This document shows, in pieces, positions 1-4,761 of a DNA stretch of 5,435 bases. The stretch is from contig CALDNB010000075.1 of the NCBI GenBank assembly GCA_937914775.1, positions 1 to 5,435 on the forward strand, given 5' to 3'. This DNA is from an uncultured Clostridia bacterium. GTDB lineage: Bacteria > Bacillota > Clostridia > Monoglobales > Firm-18. The notes below the pieces were generated by a model. That model made no database searches and was not told the origin of the DNA. It worked only from the letters and a program-made list of their open reading frames with translations. Position 1 is the first letter of the stretch. Each line of letters starts with the position of its first letter. Position numbers and translations under genes: made by a program.

Positions 1-4
1 AGTG

Positions 5-33
5 TTGATTTTTTACATAAAGTGTTGTATATT
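5..33 (+). promoter_or_regulatory. Possible weak sigma-A promoter for the glycosyltransferase gene
   Basis: TTGATT at 5-10 and TATATT at 28-33 are 17 bp apart, which fits a degenerate vegetative promoter. A start site near position 40 would give a leader of about 45 bases. The region is so AT-rich that such matches arise by chance, and the true promoter may lie to the left of the window. Confidence 0.25.
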
Positions 34-67
34 AATTATGTATGGATATTTTTATACTTTTTTATGA

Positions 68-73
68 AAGGAA
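68..73 (+). promoter_or_regulatory. Ribosome binding site of the glycosyltransferase gene, long spacing
   Basis: AAGGAA lies 12 bases before the ATG at 86. This is a slightly imperfect Shine-Dalgarno core with a spacing a few bases longer than usual. No better start with a better site is visible. The next in-frame ATG, at 107, would cut into the first membrane segment. Confidence 0.55.
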
Positions 74-85
74 AGTGTTAAATCA

Positions 86-1324
86 ATGGAAGACATATCT
101 GTCTTAATGCTTATCAACTACATATTTCAATTTCTTTTTCTGATGCTTGGTGCATACTACTTTGTTATTTCGGTTTTCAGTTTCATTCCAAAACGTGAAA
201 AGAAACTTGATAACATAGTGGAAAGAGATTATGCGGTAGTTGTTGCCGCGCACAACGAAGAAAAAGTAATTGAAAATCTGATTTACAGTCTTAAAAATCA
301 ACACTATCCAAAAGATAAATATGAAATTTTCTTAATTGCAGACAATTGCACTGACAATACTGCAGAAGTTGCAAGAAATGCAGGTGCAACTGTATTTGAG
401 AGAACAGACACAGAATGCAGAGGCAAAGGCTTTGCTCTTGAGTGGATGTTTGACAAAATTTATAAAATGGACAGAAAGTTTGACTCAATTGTAGTATTTG
501 ATGCCGACAATCTTGTTCACTTTGATTTTCTTAAAAATATAAATCTTCAGCATAACAGAGGACACAAAGTTGTGCAGGGGTATATCGACAGTAAAAATCC
601 CGGCGATTCGTGGATTTCATATTCCTACTCCATTGCCTTCTGGTCAGTTAACAAACTGTTCCAGCAGTCAAGATACAATTTAGGACTTGGATGTCAACTT
701 TGCGGAACAGGCTTTTCTGTTGATTTATCTGTATTAAAAGAAATCGGCTGGGGCGCTACCTGCCTTACAGAAGACATGGAATTTACAATGAAACTTTCAC
801 TTAATGATATAAAGGTTTCATGGGCAAACGATGCAGTAGTATATGACGAAAAACCTCTTACAATGTCACAGTCCTGGAAGCAGAGAGTAAGATGGATGCA
901 GGGACACGCCGACGTTGCAGGAAGATTTTGTATGAAACTGTTTAAAAAATCAGTTAAAGAGCATAAATTAGCACCCTTTGACTGTGCAATATACCTGCTT
1001 CAGCCTTTAAGAATAATCACAAACGGTATGCTTACTGTTATGGCGTGGATTCAGGCAATATTCCCTGAAAGTAATCTTGTATTATACGGGCTTGTTCCTC
1101 AGGCTATCTGGAACGTCTATGTTATAATGCAGTTCTTATGGATACCTCTTGTACTTGTAGTAGAGAAAAAAGCAGACAAAAAACTGTTTATTCACTATTT
1201 TACTTATATGATATATTCTCTTACATGGGTACCCATCACAATTGTAGGTATTGCAAAGAAAAACAAAAAAGAATGGTTCCACACCCAGCACACAAGAACA
1301 ATCAGTATAAACGAAATGGAATGA
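86..1324 (+). CDS. Membrane-bound family 2 glycosyltransferase, processive-type signature
   Basis: This 412-residue protein is a GT2-family (GT-A fold) inverting glycosyltransferase that should move a sugar from a nucleotide-sugar donor onto an acceptor at the cytoplasmic face of the membrane. Seen in the sequence: an N-terminal hydrophobic anchor (about residues 7-33); the nucleotide-binding start AAHNEE (54-59) and ADNCTD (85-90); the metal-binding DAD (139-141, in FDADN); the catalytic-base region TED (228-230); and QRVRW (266-270), the QxxRW signature of cellulose, hyaluronan and N-acetylglucosamine polymer synthases. Three or four C-terminal membrane segments follow (about 301-325, 331-360, 368-390), then a short basic tail with KEWFHTQHTR (395-404). 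The architecture matches COG1215-type enzymes and all key residues are present. The donor and product cannot be read from the sequence. It is the first gene of a unit with the DUF1015 gene, 6 bp downstream. Confidence 0.93.
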   Translation: MEDISVLMLINYIFQFLFLMLGAYYFVISVFSFIPKREKKLDNIVERDYAVVVAAHNEEKVIENLIYSLKNQHYPKDKYEIFLIADNCTDNTAEVARNAGATVFERTDTECRGKGFALEWMFDKIYKMDRKFDSIVVFDADNLVHFDFLKNINLQHNRGHKVVQGYIDSKNPGDSWISYSYSIAFWSVNKLFQQSRYNLGLGCQLCGTGFSVDLSVLKEIGWGATCLTEDMEFTMKLSLNDIKVSWANDAVVYDEKPLTMSQSWKQRVRWMQGHADVAGRFCMKLFKKSVKEHKLAPFDCAIYLLQPLRIITNGMLTVMAWIQAIFPESNLVLYGLVPQAIWNVYVIMQFLWIPLVLVVEKKADKKLFIHYFTYMIYSLTWVPITIVGIAKKNKKEWFHTQHTRTISINEME

Positions 1325-1330
1325 TAATTT

Positions 1331-2554
1331 ATGAATAAAGTACCATTTAAAACTGCAGATATTTTATTACCCGAAAGTGCAGATATGACAAAATGGAGTG
1401 TAGTTGCCTGTGACCAATATACGTCTGAGCCCAAATACTGGGAAAACGTAGAAAATACTGTGGGCTCTTCTCCCTCCACTTTCAATATGATTTTCCCCGA
1501 AATTTATCTTGAAGACGATGATGCAGAGGAAAGAATAAAAAACATCAACGAAACTATGGAAAAATACATAAATGACGGTGTTTTTAAAACTTTAAAAGAC
1601 AGTCTTGTCTATGTAGAAAGAACAGTTTTAAAGGGTAAAACAAGACGTGGTATAGTAGGCTCTGTTGACCTTGAACACTATGACTACAATAAAGGCTCAA
1701 CTTCTTTAATTAGAGCAACAGAGGGTACTGTTATAGAAAGAATACCGCCTCGTGTTAAAGTAAGAATTAACGCAGGTTTGGAACTTCCTCACATTATGCT
1801 TTTAATTGATGACGAAAAAGATATAGTTTTTAAATCAATAAATAAAGAAACTGCCACACCTGTCTATGATTTTGACTTAATGTGCCAAAGCGGTCATATT
1901 AAAGGATACCAGATTAACGGTGAGGCCGTAATTAACGCTTTGTCCGAACTTTACAATCAGTTGGAGGGCGACAATAAACTTCTGTTTGCAGTAGGCGACG
2001 GTAACCACTCTTTAGCAACTGCAAAAGAATGCTGGGAGCAAATCAAAAAAGGGTTAACAAAAGAGCAGCAGGAAAATCACCCTGCACGTTTCCCGTTAGT
2101 TGAAATTGTTAATATTCACGACAGTTCTTTAGAATTCGAGCCTATACACAGAGTAGTTTTTAATTGCGACAGTAAGCATCTTTTAGACTCACTCAAACAA
2201 TACTATGATTGTAACGACGACGGCGTGGGACAAAAAATCACTTATGTAATAAACGGCAAAAAGGAAGACATATATGTAAGTAACCCCTCCAGCCAACTGA
2301 CTGTTGGAACGTTACAAAACTTTTTAGATTATTACATTAAAGAGAACAACTGTAAAATCGATTATATTCACGGGGACGATGTTGTTTTAGAACTTACAAA
2401 GCAAAGTAACACAATAGGTTTTCTTCTTCCTCCTATGGAAAAATCAGAACTGTTCCCCACAGTAATTAAAGACGGCTCGTTACCGAGAAAAACTTTCTCC
2501 ATGGGTGAAGCGTGGGAAAAAAGATTTTATCTTGAATGTAAAAAAATAAAATAA
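1331..2554 (+). CDS. DUF1015 family protein (COG4198), function unknown
   Basis: This 407-residue, soluble-looking protein has no signal peptide or membrane segment and is about full length for DUF1015. Family-like blocks visible are the N-terminal WSVVACDQYTSEPKYW (22-37), RATEGTVIERIPPR (128-141), AVGDGNHSLATAKECWE (220-236), FPLVEIVNIHD (254-264) with EPIHRVV (270-276), and the C-terminal FPTVIKDGSLPRKTFSMGEAW (375-395). The family has no firmly assigned reaction. As I recall, members often lie beside serC-serA, and the central motif (usually DGHHR) resembles the ParB-like serine kinase SerK; here it reads DGNHS (223-227). The start codon follows the glycosyltransferase stop by 6 bp with only a weak GGA (1318-1320) as ribosome binding site, so translational coupling is likely. 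A strong hairpin terminator follows the stop codon. The family call is firm; the function is not. Confidence 0.9.
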   Translation: MNKVPFKTADILLPESADMTKWSVVACDQYTSEPKYWENVENTVGSSPSTFNMIFPEIYLEDDDAEERIKNINETMEKYINDGVFKTLKDSLVYVERTVLKGKTRRGIVGSVDLEHYDYNKGSTSLIRATEGTVIERIPPRVKVRINAGLELPHIMLLIDDEKDIVFKSINKETATPVYDFDLMCQSGHIKGYQINGEAVINALSELYNQLEGDNKLLFAVGDGNHSLATAKECWEQIKKGLTKEQQENHPARFPLVEIVNIHDSSLEFEPIHRVVFNCDSKHLLDSLKQYYDCNDDGVGQKITYVINGKKEDIYVSNPSSQLTVGTLQNFLDYYIKENNCKIDYIHGDDVVLELTKQSNTIGFLLPPMEKSELFPTVIKDGSLPRKTFSMGEAWEKRFYLECKKIK

Positions 2555-2557
2555 TAA

Positions 2558-2588
2558 AAAGGCTTGTATCTGACCGATACAAGCCTTT
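2558..2588. terminator. Bidirectional intrinsic terminator between convergent genes
   Basis: AAAGGCTTGTATC (2558-2570) and GATACAAGCCTTT (2576-2588) form a perfect 13-bp stem with a 5-base loop. On the plus strand the stem runs into TTTCTTTT; on the minus strand it runs into TTTTTATTATTTTATTT. It starts 3 bases after the stop codon of the DUF1015 gene and ends 3 bases before the stop codon of the glycerol-1-phosphate dehydrogenase gene, so one hairpin serves both converging transcripts. Confidence 0.93.
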
Positions 2589-2591
2589 CTT

Positions 2592-3764
2592 TTATAATCT
2601 TTTCACCAGTTTTTCTGCACATACTCTTGCATAGCGTTCTAACTGTCCTATTCTGTCAAGGTAAAACAGAATTGTATATCTGTCTCTCATTTTTAGTGCT
2701 TTTAAAACGCTTTTCACTATTTTTTCGACATCGTCTGCAGGAGAGGGTACTTTCATTTCTACACAGAATTTTTCTACTGCTTCAAAATATCCTGTGTATT
2801 TTGAAATAAGATTTTTAAGGTGCTGGTCTTCTGTTTCTTCCATAAGCATTAAATACATATCTGCAATAAGACGTGTTGCCTCACAAACCTCAAGACCGTG
2901 AAGATTTGGTTTTTTACCCTCTTTTACATCTTCAAGTTCCCAGGCGTGTGCCACAATGTGCTCCGACCCTGATGCGGGGCGTGAGTTTCCTGTGTAAGCC
3001 ATACCAAGACCTGTTACTACAAAACCCTCCATAACGTTTTTAATACATTCGGGGTCTCTGTCCTTTAATTTATAGCCGTTATTAAGGCATGAATCTGTAG
3101 CCTGTATAACATCTTCTGCAATTTTTTCACAGTAGTAATCTCCGTTATAATCCCTTGCAAGTTCCCAGTCAAGAATACCTGTGTATTTACCAAACATATC
3201 CCCTATACCTGCCAAAAGCATATCCCAGGGAGCGTCTTTTATTATATCTGTGTCCGCAATTAAAAATTTAGGTGTTGTGCATTTGATAGTACTTTTACTT
3301 CCGCCAAACAACGTAGGTGAACCTGCCGAAAGGTATCCGTCCATTGATGGCGCAGTACCAACAACACCGTAAGGTATTCCAAGTCTGTAGGAAACAAGAC
3401 GGCAACTGTCATTTATAGTACCTGAGCCTACTGCAAGAATTAAATCAGGCAGCGGGGAATATTCAAAAATATCGGAATCTGCTCCGGGATTGTTTGCGTG
3501 AATTAAAATATTACCAATGGTTTCATAATCGGGAAGGGGGTCATCAGGCAACATAAGGAACGAAAACAGTTTGTTCTCCTCCTCTAACATTTCCTTTACT
3601 TTTTCCCCTGCCGCTTTATATGTGTTGTTATCACAAACCATATATACTTTTTTGTAATCCTTAATCATTTCAGGTAGTTTTTTTATTGCTCCCTGTTCAA
3701 TCACATAATCGTCAACAGGTGCGCTGTGCTTACCCATTTTACAACTGCAATCAAATTCAATCAT
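2592..3764 (-). CDS. egsA: sn-Glycerol-1-phosphate dehydrogenase, AraM/EgsA family
   Basis: This 390-residue cytoplasmic protein is of the iron-alcohol-dehydrogenase/dehydroquinate-synthase-like superfamily. It should reduce dihydroxyacetone phosphate to sn-glycerol-1-phosphate with NAD(P)H and a bound divalent metal. Visible motifs: the dinucleotide-binding GSGTIND (113-119), TAPSMDGY (137-144), GIGDM with D189, SGSEH with H269, and H289 in LHG; D189, H269 and H289 match the expected metal ligands. Length is close to B. subtilis AraM (about 394). Its ATG overlaps the stop of the HAD phosphatase gene as ATGA (3761-3764), and AAAGGAG (3773-3779) lies 8 bases upstream inside that gene, so the two are co-transcribed and probably translationally coupled. 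In B. subtilis the product feeds PcrB to make heptaprenylglyceryl phosphate; no pcrB is in this window. Glycerol dehydrogenase is the main alternative, but the TAPSMDGY and SGSEH blocks favour the AraM type. Confidence 0.88.
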   Translation of the reverse strand: MIEFDCSCKMGKHSAPVDDYVIEQGAIKKLPEMIKDYKKVYMVCDNNTYKAAGEKVKEMLEEENKLFSFLMLPDDPLPDYETIGNILIHANNPGADSDIFEYSPLPDLILAVGSGTINDSCRLVSYRLGIPYGVVGTAPSMDGYLSAGSPTLFGGSKSTIKCTTPKFLIADTDIIKDAPWDMLLAGIGDMFGKYTGILDWELARDYNGDYYCEKIAEDVIQATDSCLNNGYKLKDRDPECIKNVMEGFVVTGLGMAYTGNSRPASGSEHIVAHAWELEDVKEGKKPNLHGLEVCEATRLIADMYLMLMEETEDQHLKNLISKYTGYFEAVEKFCVEMKVPSPADDVEKIVKSVLKALKMRDRYTILFYLDRIGQLERYARVCAEKLVKRL

Positions 3765-4564
3765 TTTTCTTGCTCCTTTACTAAATATTTATAAAGTTCA
3801 AATACGTTTTCGTAAATAAACTCGGGCTTTTTGTCACTTTTTTCTACATCCTCCATAGTACCCTCGCCGCTAAGTACGAAAATCGTACTTACTCCTGCAT
3901 TTACTCCACAGGCAATATCGGTATATAATCTGTCACCGATAACTGCAGTTTCTTCGGGGGTAAATCCGTTTTGTTCCATAGCAAGTAACGCCATTTCAGG
4001 TTGTGGTTTTCCGATAAATTTAGGCATTCTTCCTGTTGCAGTGCAAAGTATCTGGCTTATTGACCCGCAATCGGGAACAGAGCCGTACCAGGTGGGACAC
4101 ACCCAATCGGGATTCGTAGCCACATAGTCAACCCCTCTGTTTAAAAGGATACAGGCATCTTCAAGTTTTTGAAAAGTCAGTTCTGTGTCAAAGCCCATGC
4201 AAAGACAATCTATATCCTCTTCCAGTTTGTCTGTAATGGGAAGATTTGCCTCTCTTAACTGTTCTTTAAATGACTTCGTGCCAAAGGCATATATTTTTTT
4301 GTAATTCTTTTTGTTAAGATAAAGGACCGTAGCGTTTGTTGATGTTAAAAAATCTTCTGCCTCCGATTTAATTCCAAGACTTGCAAGTTTTTCAATGTAT
4401 TTGTCAACGCTTTTGGAGGAATTGTTGGTTACAAAAATATACTTTCCCCCTATTGACTTTATGTAGTCTAAAAACTCGTGCACTCCCTCATACAGTTGAT
4501 TGTCAAGGTACAAAGTCCCGTCCATATCAAGTAAAAACAGTTTTTTCTTTCGCAAATCACTCAT
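3761..4564 (-). CDS. HAD superfamily IIA sugar-phosphatase-like hydrolase (NagD/AraL type)
   Basis: This 267-residue cytoplasmic phosphatase of the haloacid dehalogenase superfamily has a C2-type cap. Core motifs are all present: motif I DMDGT (13-17, nucleophile D13 and acid D15), motif II TNNSS (46-50), the motif III lysine in GKPQPE (K186), and motif IV GDRLYTD (210-216). The cap lies between about residues 75 and 180 and carries the typical ATNPDWVCPTWYGSVPDCGSI segment (149-169). Family members (NagD, AraL, PGP/4-nitrophenylphosphatase-like) hydrolyse nucleotide or small sugar and glycerol phosphates, often promiscuously. The gene is first in an operon with the glycerol-1-phosphate dehydrogenase, in the same order as araL-araM of B. 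subtilis. AAGGAG (4571-4576) lies 6 bases before the ATG and supports this start. The substrate is not readable from sequence; from context a triose, glycerol or sugar phosphate is plausible. Confidence 0.9.
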   Translation of the reverse strand: MSDLRKKKLFLLDMDGTLYLDNQLYEGVHEFLDYIKSIGGKYIFVTNNSSKSVDKYIEKLASLGIKSEAEDFLTSTNATVLYLNKKNYKKIYAFGTKSFKEQLREANLPITDKLEEDIDCLCMGFDTELTFQKLEDACILLNRGVDYVATNPDWVCPTWYGSVPDCGSISQILCTATGRMPKFIGKPQPEMALLAMEQNGFTPEETAVIGDRLYTDIACGVNAGVSTIFVLSGEGTMEDVEKSDKKPEFIYENVFELYKYLVKEQEK

Positions 4565-4591
4565 ATTATTCTCCTTTTATGCTATAAAAAT

Positions 4592-4630
4592 GCGCCAAAA
4601 ACAAACCTCAGTAAGGTTTGTTTTTGACGC
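4592..4630 (-). terminator. Leader hairpin with U-tract: candidate attenuator ahead of the HAD-egsA operon
   Basis: The arms at 4614-4630 and 4592-4608 pair over 17 positions around a 5-base loop (4609-4613). In minus-strand RNA all 17 pair, one of them as G-U (4595/4627); in plus-strand RNA the same position is a C-A mismatch, which favours the minus strand as the functional one. The stem is followed on the minus strand by ATTTTTAT (4584-4591). It lies about 20 bases after the predicted minus-strand start site and ends 15 bases before the Shine-Dalgarno sequence. It therefore sits between promoter and first gene, where it would stop or pause transcription. The A5/T5 runs near its base could also let it act weakly on the plus strand. 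Confidence 0.6.
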
Positions 4631-4656
4631 GACTCCAAATCTCTGCATCTTTTTTT

Positions 4657-4685
4657 ATTATATAATACTACCATTGTTTTGTCAA
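4657..4685 (-). promoter_or_regulatory. Consensus sigma-A promoter of the HAD-egsA operon
   Basis: Read on the minus strand, TTGACA (4685-4680) and TATAAT (4662-4657) are both perfect hexamers at the ideal 17-bp spacing. The start site should fall near 4650, giving a leader of about 85 bases that contains the 17-bp hairpin. The -35 hexamer is one arm of the palindrome shared with the divergent plus-strand promoter. Confidence 0.85.
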
Positions 4686-4696
4686 TATGTTGACAA
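4679..4696. repeat. 18-bp inverted repeat joining the two divergent -35 elements
   Basis: TTGTCAATATGTTGACAA has perfect 7-bp arms around TATG. Each arm carries the TTGACA -35 hexamer of one of the two divergent promoters, so part of the symmetry is explained by two back-to-back -35 boxes. Whether it is also a regulator-binding operator cannot be decided from the sequence. Confidence 0.75.
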
Positions 4697-4719
4697 TAAA
4701 AAAACACCTGTGGTATAAT
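4690..4719 (+). promoter_or_regulatory. Consensus extended -10 sigma-A promoter of the secreted-protein gene
   Basis: TTGACA (4690-4695) and TATAAT (4714-4719) are perfect hexamers 18 bp apart. TG at 4711-4712 forms an extended -10 (TGGTATAAT). The predicted start site near 4726 leaves a leader of only about 22 bases. On sequence alone this should be a very strong promoter unless repressed. Confidence 0.87.
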
Positions 4720-4720
4720 A

Positions 4721-4761
4721 ATGAAAAAAATATTTAAGGAGATTTATATGAAAAAAATATT
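4721..4761 (+). repeat. 14-bp direct repeat of the start region (ATGAAAAAAATATT)
   Basis: ATGAAAAAAATATT occurs at 4721-4734 and again at 4748-4761, 27 bases apart and therefore in the same reading frame. The second copy is the real start of the secreted-protein gene. The first would add MKKIFKEIY to the N-terminus, but it lies at or before the predicted transcription start and has no ribosome binding site. The repeat may be chance in A-rich sequence or a small duplication. Confidence 0.6.
4736..4741 (+). promoter_or_regulatory. Ribosome binding site that fixes the secreted-protein start
   Basis: AAGGAG is 6 bases before the ATG at 4748. It lies downstream of the alternative in-frame ATG at 4721, so it supports 4748 and argues against 4721. 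Confidence 0.85.

Noticed and set aside
1..27. AGTGTTG at 1-7 and 21-27 (20 bp apart), with AGTGTTA at 74-80, as a regulator direct repeat
   Set aside because: Seven-base matches in AT-rich sequence are expected by chance, and the left flank is cut by the window.
1204..1485. Minus-strand open frame of 93 codons across the junction of the first two genes
   Set aside because: It is antisense to two strong coding regions, with no start signal and no recognisable protein family.
2564..2809. Plus-strand open frame of 81 codons beginning inside the terminator
   Set aside because: It lies opposite the well-supported dehydrogenase gene, has no ribosome binding site and starts within the hairpin. 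It is a frame shadow.
2592..4564. Evidence for archaeal-type membrane lipids in this organism
   Set aside because: A glycerol-1-phosphate dehydrogenase alone does not show this. No prenyltransferase or downstream enzyme is present in the window, and B. subtilis has the same enzyme with ordinary bacterial lipids.
4592..4630. Hairpin as a plus-strand terminator
   Set aside because: No plus-strand gene ends to its left, the base of the stem has a C-A mismatch in plus-strand RNA, and GACGCGACTCC rather than a U-tract follows the stem.
4657..4666. Perfect palindrome ATTATATAAT as an operator
   Set aside because: It is explained by the minus-strand -10 box plus AT-rich flank, and a plus-strand TATAAT here has no matching -35.
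4500..4718. Plus-strand open frame running from the phosphatase start region across the intergenic region
   Set aside because: It covers the leader hairpin and both promoters, has no recognisable domain or ribosome binding site, and is antisense to a clear gene.
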